From a virus, in the IMG/VR virus record IMGVR_UViG_3300044961_000262, positions 19,780 to 83,779 of that record: a stretch of DNA of 64,000 nucleotides; one strand, 5' to 3'. Of the stretch, positions 20,857 through 30,026 are shown in pieces. The notes below the pieces were generated by a model, which saw only the letters and a program-made list of their open reading frames with translations, was not told the origin of the DNA and ran no database searches. Positions within the stretch are counted from its first letter, which is position 1. Each line of letters opens with the position of its first letter. A program made the translations under genes and the position numbers.

Positions 20857-22934
20857 TGTTTAATTTAGATATATCACATATAAACGTAAATGAATTTAGA
20901 AGACCAGCTCTCGACTTTTTAGAAAATGAAAAAAAGTACGGAAGAGGAAAAGGATTTTATATTGAAGCACCTAAAGGTTCAATCGAATATAAAAACTATT
21001 GGCAATTACAAGAACATTACTGCCGTAATGGATTTTCTGTAGGAGGAATTAAAATTACAGGAGAACATTATTTCTATCTTAACTTTTGTCAAATATCTCT
21101 AAAGTTATCCGCAAAAGCAGATTCAGTTGAAGAATTAGTTGGTAAAAAGAAAAAAGTATTAACGTCAGTTACTTTTCCTGATTTCTGGGATAGTGACTGG
21201 TATTACTTCAATGAATGTAAAAGAGCTGAAGAACTAGGTCTTCATATGATCGTTTTAAAACCTAGACGTAGAGGTTATTCTTATAAAAATGCAGCTAAAT
21301 GCGCATGGACATATACATTTAGTAAAACAATGTCCAACTCTTTAATATTAGCTGAAGATAAAAAATATTCTGAAGAAACTATGAGAATGGCTGTAAGTTA
21401 TTTAGATTTTTTAATTAAATATACAGCTTTTGGTAGACAAAGACAGCATATTAATAAACCTAGAGAAATGGTTCAAGCTTCTTATGAAGAAATAACTGCT
21501 GACGGAAGAAAGATACCGGGAGGATCAATGTCAAGAATAATGCAATATTCTACTTTAAATAATCCAGATGTTGTTCGTGGTAAAGATGCTAGAGTAATTT
21601 TATTTGAAGAAGCCGGTTCAATGTCGAACTTAAAAGCTACCTATACTGTAACGAGACCAACTGTTGAAAGCGGTACTTCGGTTTCAGGACAAATATTTGT
21701 TTATGGAACCGGTGGTGACTTTAGTGGAGGTATGGTAGATTTTGAAGAAATGTTTTATGATCCAAATAGTTACGGGTTTTTAGCTTATGATAATATGTAT
21801 GATGAAGGAAGTACTCAACAAATAGGATACTTTCTTCCAGATTCGTATTCAAAAGAAGGATATATTTCAAGTCAAGGTAAATCTTGGCATAAAGAAGCTG
21901 AAGTTGCAATATTAGCTGAAAGAGAGCGTCTTAGAAGAACTACTAAAGATATAAATTTAGTAGATAAAATGATTTGCGAAAATCCTCTTAAACCTTCTGA
22001 AGCAATGTTAAAAATGGGTACTAACATTTACCCTAAAGCTGAAATTAATAGACAAATATCCCGCATTAAATCTGACGGAATGATTCGTAATCTAGGTATT
22101 ACTGGTTATTTTGAAACAAATGAAATGGGAGAAGTTAAGTTTAATCCATCTACTGATGTTAAACCTATACTTAACTTTCCATATAAACAAGATACTGATG
22201 GAGAAGGCTGTGTAATAATTTATCAGCATCCATTTAAAATGGGAAATATTATTCCAAATGAACTTTACTACATCTGTACAGACCCTTACGCAATGGATAA
22301 AGATAAATCTAAAGAATTAACTAAAAGAGATTCATTAGGAGCAGCTTATGTAATAAAGAGAATTAATAATTTTTCTAAACCTTTCGATATAATTGTAGCC
22401 GAATATGTGGCTAGACCTAAATTTCAAGATGATTTTAATAGAACTCTTTTTCAATTAGCTGAATACTATAATGCTAAAATTGTATTTGAAAATGATAGAG
22501 ACGGTAATATAATATCTTATGCTAGAACTCATAAATTACTTAATCGTCTTGAAGAAGAGTTAACAGTTTACGATTCTAATGACCAACCTAGAAGAAAGTT
22601 AGGTAGAAGTTATGGAGTTTCAATGTCTAATATTGAAGTTAAAAAACAAGCAGTTCAGTATTTTAGAGATTGGTTATTAGCTCCTAGAGAAAAAAATGCT
22701 GAGGGAATTCAAGAACTTAATTTACATAAAATTTATTCCGTACCGTTACTTGAAGAAATTCTTAAATTTAGTTATGACGGTAACTTTGATAGACATTCGG
22801 CTATGTTAGTTGCAATGTTATATAAAAAAGAATTGTTAATGAAACCTGAAGTTAAAAAAACGGAAGAATCTCCGTTTAAAAGTGAGTTTTTTCAAAACTT
22901 AGATAACTCTCTTGGAATTAGGCAAAACATATGA
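20856..22934 (+). CDS. terL: Terminase large subunit
   Basis: A 692-residue packaging motor. The ATPase domain has a variant Walker A (KPRRRGYS, residues 135-142), as in crAss terminases, and Walker B VILFEE (247-252) with the catalytic glutamate. The nuclease domain starts near residue 470 (YICTDPYAMDKD supplies the first metal-binding Asp) and has further acidic residues in ENDRDGN. It would translocate DNA into proheads and cut concatemers. Start by TAATG overlap with the upstream gene. Its 3' end contains the promoter for the portal gene. Confidence 0.93.
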   Translation: MFNLDISHINVNEFRRPALDFLENEKKYGRGKGFYIEAPKGSIEYKNYWQLQEHYCRNGFSVGGIKITGEHYFYLNFCQISLKLSAKADSVEELVGKKKKVLTSVTFPDFWDSDWYYFNECKRAEELGLHMIVLKPRRRGYSYKNAAKCAWTYTFSKTMSNSLILAEDKKYSEETMRMAVSYLDFLIKYTAFGRQRQHINKPREMVQASYEEITADGRKIPGGSMSRIMQYSTLNNPDVVRGKDARVILFEEAGSMSNLKATYTVTRPTVESGTSVSGQIFVYGTGGDFSGGMVDFEEMFYDPNSYGFLAYDNMYDEGSTQQIGYFLPDSYSKEGYISSQGKSWHKEAEVAILAERERLRRTTKDINLVDKMICENPLKPSEAMLKMGTNIYPKAEINRQISRIKSDGMIRNLGITGYFETNEMGEVKFNPSTDVKPILNFPYKQDTDGEGCVIIYQHPFKMGNIIPNELYYICTDPYAMDKDKSKELTKRDSLGAAYVIKRINNFSKPFDIIVAEYVARPKFQDDFNRTLFQLAEYYNAKIVFENDRDGNIISYARTHKLLNRLEEELTVYDSNDQPRRKLGRSYGVSMSNIEVKKQAVQYFRDWLLAPREKNAEGIQELNLHKIYSVPLLEEILKFSYDGNFDRHSAMLVAMLYKKELLMKPEVKKTEESPFKSEFFQNLDNSLGIRQNI

Positions 22935-22942
22935 TAAATTTG
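22912..22942 (+). promoter_or_regulatory. Promoter for portal/capsid genes
   Basis: TTG at 22912-22914 and TAAATTTG at 22935-22942, spacer 20 bp, matching the flavobacterial TTG/TAnnTTTG pair. It overlaps the end of terL and lies 13 nt before the portal ATG. Confidence 0.65.
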
Positions 22943-22955
22943 TAATAAAAAAACA

Positions 22956-25280
22956 ATGTCTGAAGATATAAAAGTTTCCGGTAATTTACTTCCTGTACAA
23001 ACAGTAAGTTATGATGAAAAGATTAAAGACAATTTTGCGTGGGCAAAACAAACTATGCAATCTTTAATTGGACGTTCATATTTTGCTACAACTCAACATA
23101 AATTAGCTATAAAAAAATTATATGACTACTATAATGGTCATGTTGACATTAAAGATTATAAAATGATCACCGAACCTTTCGGTATTAAAATGGAAGGAGA
23201 TTGGTCAGATGTAGTTAACTATCCTATCATTAAACCTAAAATAGATTTACTTAGAGGTGAATTTGCTAAAAGACCGAATCAGTTTGAGGTATATATAACT
23301 AATTCTGATGTAGTTAATCAACAGTTACAAGCTAAAAATCAAATGATTTTACAATCACTTGAGCAGATTTTTGTTAATACTTTAAACGAGCAAGGTTTAA
23401 ATACAGGAGTTCCTACAGAGCAACCTCCGCTTCCGGAAGAAATAGAAAAGGAATTCGCTTCTAGTTATCGAGATAAAAGAGCAATTAATGGTCAAAATCT
23501 TTTAGAATATATTCGCCAATATAATAAAATAGATGAAAAATGGAGATTAGCTTGGTTTCATTGGTTAATTGCAGGAGAAGTTTATACTTGTCATGGAATC
23601 GAAAACAATGAACCTTATGAAGAAATAGTTAATCCTTTAGATATTGATTATGATAAAGATCCGGATATAGAATTTATTGAAGATGCTGAATGGGTAGTTA
23701 GACGTAAGTTTATGAATCCATCAAGTATTGTTGAGTTTTTTTATGAAGATTTAGGAAAAACAGATGAAGAAATTAAAGATGCAATTCAGAAAATAGAAAA
23801 TATGGCGACAAATACTACAATGTTTTCGTCAACAACTCCTCATATATCGGATCGTACAGGACCTCAACAAGTATATAATAGATTAGTTGAAGTAAAACAT
23901 GTAGTTTGGATAAGTAAAAAAAGAACTGGAATTTGCACATTTACTGACGAATATGGTCAAATTCAATCAATGGAAGTTGATGAAAATTTTAAACCGTTAA
24001 CTGAAATAGGTCAGGAAGTAGAATGGTTTTGGGTAAATGAAATATGGGAAGGATATTTAATTGGAGTGGATATGTATTTAAAAATACGTCCTGTTCCTGT
24101 ACAAAGAACCGCTTTAGATAATATATCTAAATGTAAACTTCCGTATAATGGTAGAATTTTACAAGCAATTAATTCTCAAAACATATCTTTAGTAATGTTA
24201 GGAGTACCTTATCAGATACTTTATAACGCTACTTTTCATCGTCTTAAATTAGCTATGGCTAAAATGAAAGATGATATGATACAACTTGATATTAATCTTA
24301 AACCTAAAGACATGTCTCTCGAGAAGTGGTTACTTTATGGAGATATGACTTCCATTTTATTTGTCGATTATACTAAAGACGGATATAGGGGTTCTTCAAC
24401 TCACCAGTCAGTTCTTAAAATGGCATCTACAACTGTAGCAAGCTATATTGAACTTTTAAGATTTATTAAACAAGAATGGGAAGAAGTTTGCGGAATATCT
24501 AGGCAGCGTGAAGGACAAATAGCAAATTCAGAAACAGTAGGAGGAGTTGAAAGAGCGGTAGTTCAATCATCTTTAATTACTGAAATTTATTTCGATTTAT
24601 TCGATCAATTTAAAGAACGTGAACTTCAAGCTTTATTAGATTATTCTAAATTTGCTTGGGCTGATGGTAAAAAAACATCGTTTATATTACCTGATTCCGG
24701 TAAAATTGTATATTTAGATGTGGATCCAATTGAACATACTGAAGCTGAATATGGAATTTTTGTAGCAATGTCAGGTAAACAATTAGAAAAACGTAAACAG
24801 CTTGAAGCTCAATTACAAAACTTTATTCAAAATAATAGTAAACCATCTACTATAATTGACATTATAGATTCGGATAACTTCGCTGATATTAAAGCTAAAG
24901 TACTTTATGCTGAACAAAAAGCTGATGAATATAATCAACAAATAGAGCAGATGAAAGGTGAACAGCAAAAACAAATTTTAGCGATGCAAGATGAAATGGC
25001 TCAAAAACAACATCAATATAAACTTGAAGAAATAGATAGAAAAGGTGAATGGGATTTACGTAAAGCTGAAATAGTAGCTTATGGTTTCGATGAAGGTGAT
25101 GATAATGATTTGATTAAAAATGCTACGAATGAAGCTCTTAAACGTGAAGAACTTAACATTAAACGTCAAGAACTTAGTCAGAAAGAAATAGATTCTCAAC
25201 GTAAAGCGAATACTGAAAAATATAAAATCGATAAACAAGTTGAAATAGCAAAAACTAACAAAAATAAACATGATAAATAG
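22956..25280 (+). CDS. Portal protein
   Basis: A 774-residue protein between TerL and the scaffold/capsid genes, the standard portal position. The N-terminal two thirds show the mixed helix/strand pattern of the portal wing, stem and crown. From about residue 650 the chain is a long Gln/Glu/Lys-rich coiled coil (EQMKGEQQKQILAMQDEMAQ), typical of podovirus-like portals with an extended barrel. It forms the dodecameric ring for DNA entry and tail attachment. Ends in TAG; an 83-nt gap with no gene follows. Confidence 0.9.
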   Translation: MSEDIKVSGNLLPVQTVSYDEKIKDNFAWAKQTMQSLIGRSYFATTQHKLAIKKLYDYYNGHVDIKDYKMITEPFGIKMEGDWSDVVNYPIIKPKIDLLRGEFAKRPNQFEVYITNSDVVNQQLQAKNQMILQSLEQIFVNTLNEQGLNTGVPTEQPPLPEEIEKEFASSYRDKRAINGQNLLEYIRQYNKIDEKWRLAWFHWLIAGEVYTCHGIENNEPYEEIVNPLDIDYDKDPDIEFIEDAEWVVRRKFMNPSSIVEFFYEDLGKTDEEIKDAIQKIENMATNTTMFSSTTPHISDRTGPQQVYNRLVEVKHVVWISKKRTGICTFTDEYGQIQSMEVDENFKPLTEIGQEVEWFWVNEIWEGYLIGVDMYLKIRPVPVQRTALDNISKCKLPYNGRILQAINSQNISLVMLGVPYQILYNATFHRLKLAMAKMKDDMIQLDINLKPKDMSLEKWLLYGDMTSILFVDYTKDGYRGSSTHQSVLKMASTTVASYIELLRFIKQEWEEVCGISRQREGQIANSETVGGVERAVVQSSLITEIYFDLFDQFKERELQALLDYSKFAWADGKKTSFILPDSGKIVYLDVDPIEHTEAEYGIFVAMSGKQLEKRKQLEAQLQNFIQNNSKPSTIIDIIDSDNFADIKAKVLYAEQKADEYNQQIEQMKGEQQKQILAMQDEMAQKQHQYKLEEIDRKGEWDLRKAEIVAYGFDEGDDNDLIKNATNEALKREELNIKRQELSQKEIDSQRKANTEKYKIDKQVEIAKTNKNKHDK

Positions 25281-25363
25281 TGTATAATATAATAAGGAGA
25301 GATTAAAAAACTTTTCATAACTAATTGACAAATAAATAAACATATATTAATTTTACAACAGAA

Positions 25364-26464
25364 ATGGCAGAAGAACTAGAATTTGATGATTTCGGTCTGG
25401 AAGACCCAATCTCAACAGATGAAAATTTAGAAACCGATAATGGATCGGCAACTAATGACACTACAGCTGATTCTCAAACAGACCCTGAGAATCAACCTGA
25501 ACCTAAAAAGAAGGGTCGACCTAAAAAAGATGTACAAAACAAGGGAGTTTCAACTAACGATGGAGCAGAAGAAACGTCTGGAAAAGACGATTTTACTGAT
25601 CCAAAAAAGAAAGAAATTAATGAAGAACTCTCGGAAGAAAGTATCATCAAATCAATGGCTCAAAAATTGGGTATTGAACTTGAAGATGAAATTGAAGATA
25701 GTGAAGAAGGTCTTGAGCAATTTGTTCAGTTAGCAGCAGATAATATTGCTGATGCTAAACTTAACGAATGGTTACAAAGTCTTCCTCCTGTGGCTTCAGA
25801 TTTTTTTGATTATCTTCAGTTACTTGGAGAAGATGCAAATGAAGATAACATAAAACAGTTCTTTTCAACAGTTAAACCCGAAATAGATTATAAATCTATT
25901 GACATTAACAACGAGGACGTTCAAAAATCTGTAATGAGAAGTTTCTTTAAAAAAATGGATTATACCGATGAAGAAATTAAAGAAGCTATCGAAGATATGG
26001 AAATAAGTAACACTCTCAGAAAACAAGCTGAAATTGCTTCTAAAAAATTAGCGGCAATGCAGGAAAAAGAAAGAGCTAAACTTATTGAACAAGAAAAAGA
26101 ACAAGAAAATTTACGCAGACAAAATACTCAAAGGTTTTTTAGTAACGTAAAACAGATTTTGGATCAAGGAAAAGTAAATAACTTTACTATACCTGTAACA
26201 GAACGTAAAGCAATTTTTGATTACGATACTAAAGGTCAATTTATGGAAGACCTTAATGCTGCTTTGAAAGATCCAGCTAAACGTGTTGAATTAGCGATTG
26301 CTTTAAAAAATAAATTTAATCTCAGTAAATATGTAGCTGTAGCGGCAACAACTGCAAAAGCTAATACTTTAAAAGAGAAACTGTTAGCATCACAAGGTAA
26401 AACTAAAAATGGTGCAAACACTTCTCAAAGTATTAACAGCGATATTGATTGGGATACATTATAA
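25364..26464 (+). CDS. Acidic scaffold-like head protein
   Basis: A 366-residue, highly charged protein. Residues 1-90 are acidic and probably disordered, interrupted by an AT-hook-like KKKGRPKKD (about 47-55). Residues 150-300 are helical/coiled coil, and the C-terminal ~50 residues are conserved-looking. Its place between portal and major capsid protein, with such composition, fits a scaffolding or internal head protein. The AT-hook-like element could touch DNA. Its stop lies 30 nt before the capsid gene. Confidence 0.7.
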   Translation: MAEELEFDDFGLEDPISTDENLETDNGSATNDTTADSQTDPENQPEPKKKGRPKKDVQNKGVSTNDGAEETSGKDDFTDPKKKEINEELSEESIIKSMAQKLGIELEDEIEDSEEGLEQFVQLAADNIADAKLNEWLQSLPPVASDFFDYLQLLGEDANEDNIKQFFSTVKPEIDYKSIDINNEDVQKSVMRSFFKKMDYTDEEIKEAIEDMEISNTLRKQAEIASKKLAAMQEKERAKLIEQEKEQENLRRQNTQRFFSNVKQILDQGKVNNFTIPVTERKAIFDYDTKGQFMEDLNAALKDPAKRVELAIALKNKFNLSKYVAVAATTAKANTLKEKLLASQGKTKNGANTSQSINSDIDWDTL

Positions 26465-26494
26465 GTAAATTTCTAAAAAACCAATAAAATAAAA

Positions 26495-27925
26495 ATGGCA
26501 AGAATTATCACAAGTCAAACTTGGAATGAGGAAATGAAGACTAATGATGCTAATCTTAGCAACATGCTTCTTTTACAACCAGAGAAAATATCTCCGGTCC
26601 TCACCTATTTAATGGGTAGCGAAGACTCACGTTTTCCGCTACATTATTTATCAGAAGGTATGCGTTCAACCGAAGAAATCGTAGGTGACGAATACGAATA
26701 CGACATTATGGGTCGTCTATTTAAAGCTGTTCCTCTTGCTGAAGCAGTTAACATTACTGAAGCAGGTAAAGGATATAGCGAATTTATTATGAAGTTTAAT
26801 GAAGGTATTTTCCCTGAAAAGTACACTATCATTTCTCCTCGTCAATACCAATTGACAATTGTTAGTCGTAAGAGCATTAGCGGTCAATGGCATTACAAGG
26901 TAAGATTAGCTTCACCTAAATCCGCTAATGAATCAATTCCCGCAAGTGAATTACAAGCTGGTAGTTTGTATACACTAGGATGGTACGCAGCTTCAAGCTT
27001 TGGATCACGTGGTTCTGAATCAACTTCAACTGCTCCATTTAAAGTACGTGGACACGTTTCAACTATTCGTAAATCTTACAAATGGGAAGGTAACGTAAAA
27101 CATCGTAAAGCAATGGGTATTGAACTTGGAACTAAAGGTGGAGGTTCGAAACAATTATGGTGGTCATTTGAAGAATGGCAACATAACCTAAGTTTCCGTA
27201 GAGAATGCGAAACTAACTTCTGGTATTCAAAATCTAACGTTGACGCTAATGGTCAAACTCACGAATTTGATGAAGAAGGAAATCCAATTTATCGTGGTTC
27301 AGGATTGCTAGAACAAGTTATTAATAAAGATACTTACTCTGAATTAACAGCTGAAAAACTTAAACAAGTTGTTCGTGATGCTTTCTTTGGAATGAGCGAT
27401 GCCCAAAACAAATCAATTACTTTATTTACCGGTACAGGTGGACGTGATATGTTCGATACCGCAATGAAGAATGAATTGTTAGGTGCTGGTTATATTAAAC
27501 TTTCTGATAACAAATTTGTTACAGGCGGTGGATATAGCCTTAAATTAGGTGGATACTTCGATACTTACCAACATGTTGACGGTTACACAATTAATATTGT
27601 AACTAATCGTCTTTATGATGATGGTCCTGCTGCTAAAGGTTTATTTCATCCTAAAACCACTTTACCTCTCGAATCATATCGTATGACTTTTGTTGACACT
27701 TCAGTTTATGACGGTCAATCTAATTTAACGATGATTACTAAAAAAGGACGTTCTATGGTACGTGCTATGGTAAAAGGTATCAATGAAGTAAGTCAGAATC
27801 TTCAAGGTAACGATTTAGTTGCTACCGATAAAGATGCTAGTTCACTTCACATGTTAAAAACCGGACAAGTTGTACTTCGTAGGTTCAATACTTCTATTGA
27901 CCTTCAATGTGTCGCTGGTTTGTAG
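26495..27925 (+). CDS. Major capsid protein
   Basis: A 476-residue protein in the crAss MCP position, with strong, GC-richer codon use typical of the most abundant virion protein and a strong terminator behind it. Opening MARIITSQTWNEEMKTNDAN and the overall length match crAss-like HK97-fold capsid proteins. Beta-rich with a long helix (residues about 285-310). No cleaved prodomain is evident. Ends in TAG. Confidence 0.9.
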   Translation: MARIITSQTWNEEMKTNDANLSNMLLLQPEKISPVLTYLMGSEDSRFPLHYLSEGMRSTEEIVGDEYEYDIMGRLFKAVPLAEAVNITEAGKGYSEFIMKFNEGIFPEKYTIISPRQYQLTIVSRKSISGQWHYKVRLASPKSANESIPASELQAGSLYTLGWYAASSFGSRGSESTSTAPFKVRGHVSTIRKSYKWEGNVKHRKAMGIELGTKGGGSKQLWWSFEEWQHNLSFRRECETNFWYSKSNVDANGQTHEFDEEGNPIYRGSGLLEQVINKDTYSELTAEKLKQVVRDAFFGMSDAQNKSITLFTGTGGRDMFDTAMKNELLGAGYIKLSDNKFVTGGGYSLKLGGYFDTYQHVDGYTINIVTNRLYDDGPAAKGLFHPKTTLPLESYRMTFVDTSVYDGQSNLTMITKKGRSMVRAMVKGINEVSQNLQGNDLVATDKDASSLHMLKTGQVVLRRFNTSIDLQCVAGL

Positions 27926-27931
27926 AAATAT

Positions 27932-27956
27932 AAGGGAGGGTAAAACCTCCCTTTAA
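27932..27956 (+). terminator. Intrinsic terminator after the major capsid gene
   Basis: Eight-base-pair stem AAGGGAGG/CCTCCCTT (27932-27939 and 27946-27953), 6-nt loop, followed by TTAAT. It is 6 nt past the MCP stop. The T-run is short, so partial readthrough into the head genes downstream is likely. Confidence 0.75.
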
Positions 27957-27958
27957 TA

Positions 27959-28033
27959 TCGGGTTGTAGTGTTAATGGCAGCACAATAATTACGAGAATT
28001 ATTAGATGGGGTTCGATTCCCTGCCCCCGACCA
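27959..28033 (+). tRNA. tRNA-like element with atypical anticodon loop
   Basis: Clear parts: T-arm TGGGG-TTCGATT-CCCTG; D-arm GTGT...GCAC with TAATGGCA loop; a perfect 5-bp anticodon stem ATAAT/ATTAT (7 bp if extended); an outer stem TCGGG/CCCGA; and an encoded CCA-like end. Problems: only five acceptor pairs form, and the 7-nt anticodon loop TACGAGA has A instead of the invariant T33. It may be a decayed tRNA, a divergent one, or a tRNA mimic used for RNA processing between the capsid terminator and the next gene. Confidence 0.5.
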
Positions 28034-28053
28034 CTTTAAAATAAAAAAGAAAA

Positions 28054-28920
28054 ATGAGTAGAAAAATCAGATTAGTAAGAAAAGAAGCCGTTAGATACGG
28101 GCTTCCTAAAAACTTAGCTGCCGAAAGAGTTTTAAACATCGGTAGTTCATTAGACAAAAACGGTAATCCTGTTAGAGGATTAAGTCATGAAGAAGAAGAT
28201 AAACTATTGCCTTCGGTAGTAAGTTTACAATCAAGTGATCCGGGATTTAGAGTTTCGGTAACAAATCTTTACAAAAACATTAGAATCCCTTTGGATTCAG
28301 CAGGTAAAGAACTGGAAATCGGTTTAGATGATTACGGTAATCCTCTTAATATTGAAGATTACATTAAATATAAAATTGCAATAAAACACCCGTGGTTTGC
28401 AAAAAGTGAAGAGGAAGCTTATAAAAATGACCATCTTCAGTTTTGGGTAGTTGATCCTGAAATTGAAAAAAATCAAGAATCTGATAAACTTCAATTCGCT
28501 AAAAAAGCTTACGTTGAGTTTGCTAAAGTATCTGAAGATTCAGAAAAAATGGATTGGATTTTACGTAACTTAATTGCTAAATATCCGGAAATAGGTTCTA
28601 TTTCAGATTTAGTTAAATTAAAACCTAAAGATAAAGAATTAACTTTAAGTAAAATTGTAAAAGATGATCCTGAATATTTCATTAAAGTAGTTGAAGATAA
28701 GGATATGTTCTATAAAGCTGAAATCGCTTCTTTCGTGGAAGCCGGAGTTTTGGTACTTGAAGGTAAGAAATATATTAATGGAACCGAAACTTTAGGAGCT
28801 TTAGATTCTACAATTGCTTGGATGAAAGATCCTAACAATGCTGAATCGTATGAAATCTTAAAAGCGAGGTTATCTGAATATGGACAACCTTTAACTAAGT
28901 CAGTAAAAAAAGGTAAATAA
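28054..28920 (+). CDS. Conserved head protein downstream of capsid gene
   Basis: A 288-residue protein, basic N-terminus (MSRKIRLVRKEAVRYGLPKN) then alternating helices and strands; the C-terminal 100 residues are helical. The position right after the capsid gene is kept in crAss-like phages, where such proteins are virion components (head auxiliary or connector). I cannot assign the exact role. Its stop overlaps the next start by one base (TAATG). Confidence 0.6.
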   Translation: MSRKIRLVRKEAVRYGLPKNLAAERVLNIGSSLDKNGNPVRGLSHEEEDKLLPSVVSLQSSDPGFRVSVTNLYKNIRIPLDSAGKELEIGLDDYGNPLNIEDYIKYKIAIKHPWFAKSEEEAYKNDHLQFWVVDPEIEKNQESDKLQFAKKAYVEFAKVSEDSEKMDWILRNLIAKYPEIGSISDLVKLKPKDKELTLSKIVKDDPEYFIKVVEDKDMFYKAEIASFVEAGVLVLEGKKYINGTETLGALDSTIAWMKDPNNAESYEILKARLSEYGQPLTKSVKKGK

Positions 28921-29987
28921 TGATTATACAAGATATGCACATAGCTATAGATTTGGAGTTAAATAAAGTTAACTCCAATCTATACGATATCGTTCTTCCT
29001 GAAGAGAAAGATTATTTTCTTAATCGTGCTCAAGAAAGGTTTATAAAACAACGATATGGCGCAAAATCTAATAATAAAGGAGAAGGTTTTGAAATGAGTC
29101 AAAAGAGAATCGATGATTTACAAAATCTTCTCGTTCCTAACTATTACGATAAAGCTTATAGATTACCTCAATCTGATTTTGATTATGAAAGTAAAGTTAG
29201 ATTTTTTCTTCCGAATGACTATATGTTTCTTACGTCTCAACGCAGTAAAGTAATGCTGAATGAATGCGGAAACATTGTTCCTAAAGAAAACGTTAAGAAT
29301 GAAAAATATTATATATTAGATATAAATCTTTTAAATAACGTTACTAATGGTTACTCTACTTTTAAAATTAAAAGAAATTCTGATAACTTAATTTATATTG
29401 AAAATTTAAATTACCAAATTGAAGATAGAAGTTTATTTGTAACTGATTTAATTAATACGTGGAACTCTTTAACTAATAATCCCGGATATGATATTTACTA
29501 TGAAAGATATAGAGATATAGTTAGTTCGGGTAATTTAATATTTGTAGCTAAAGATAATAATTTTCCTATTAGTTGGCAATATGGAGAAATAACTGTTCCT
29601 ATGGATTTAATTATTAAACCTTACACTTATTTTACGGCAACTTGCGCTGAAGAAAAAATTGTAACAAACGTATTTGCTCAACAAGATGATATTTATAAAA
29701 TGCAAATGGATCCTTTTAATAATACTAATATGTGGGGCCCATTAACAATTATAAATAATCAATTTATTGATGTTTTTATAAACTTAAATAATTTTGTTGT
29801 AAAAGAAGTTTCAATATCCTATATTCGTAAACCGAAATTAATATCATTAAAATTAAATCAGTCTTGTGAACTTGCAGAAGAAACTCACGCTGAAATAATT
29901 AGAGATGCTGTTAATTTAATGCTTGAAAATTTTGAAGCAAGTAATAGATTACAAACTTCATTACAAGTAGAGCAAACTAATGAATAA
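28920..29987 (+). CDS. Head-tail connector/ring-type structural protein
   Basis: A 355-residue protein with a helical N-terminus (residues 1-40), a beta-rich middle (60-290) and a closing helix CELAEETHAEIIRDAVNLML. The end pattern (L..ETH.EII..AV...L) is seen in several crAss structural proteins near the portal. Probably an adaptor or head-completion protein. One-base overlap with the upstream gene. Confidence 0.6.
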   Translation: MIIQDMHIAIDLELNKVNSNLYDIVLPEEKDYFLNRAQERFIKQRYGAKSNNKGEGFEMSQKRIDDLQNLLVPNYYDKAYRLPQSDFDYESKVRFFLPNDYMFLTSQRSKVMLNECGNIVPKENVKNEKYYILDINLLNNVTNGYSTFKIKRNSDNLIYIENLNYQIEDRSLFVTDLINTWNSLTNNPGYDIYYERYRDIVSSGNLIFVAKDNNFPISWQYGEITVPMDLIIKPYTYFTATCAEEKIVTNVFAQQDDIYKMQMDPFNNTNMWGPLTIINNQFIDVFINLNNFVVKEVSISYIRKPKLISLKLNQSCELAEETHAEIIRDAVNLMLENFEASNRLQTSLQVEQTNE

Positions 29988-30026
29988 TTTTTTTAATTTT
30001 TAACAAATAAATAAAACAAAACAAAA

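Noticed and set aside
25281-25363. Promoter or terminator between portal and scaffold genes
   Set aside because: TTGAC with a TATATTAA stretch is present, but the TTTG end of the -7 box is missing, and no convincing hairpin with a T-run is seen.
25440-25733. Plus-strand 97-codon ORF within the scaffold-like gene
   Set aside because: Out-of-frame reading of a charged, repetitive sequence; no start signal.
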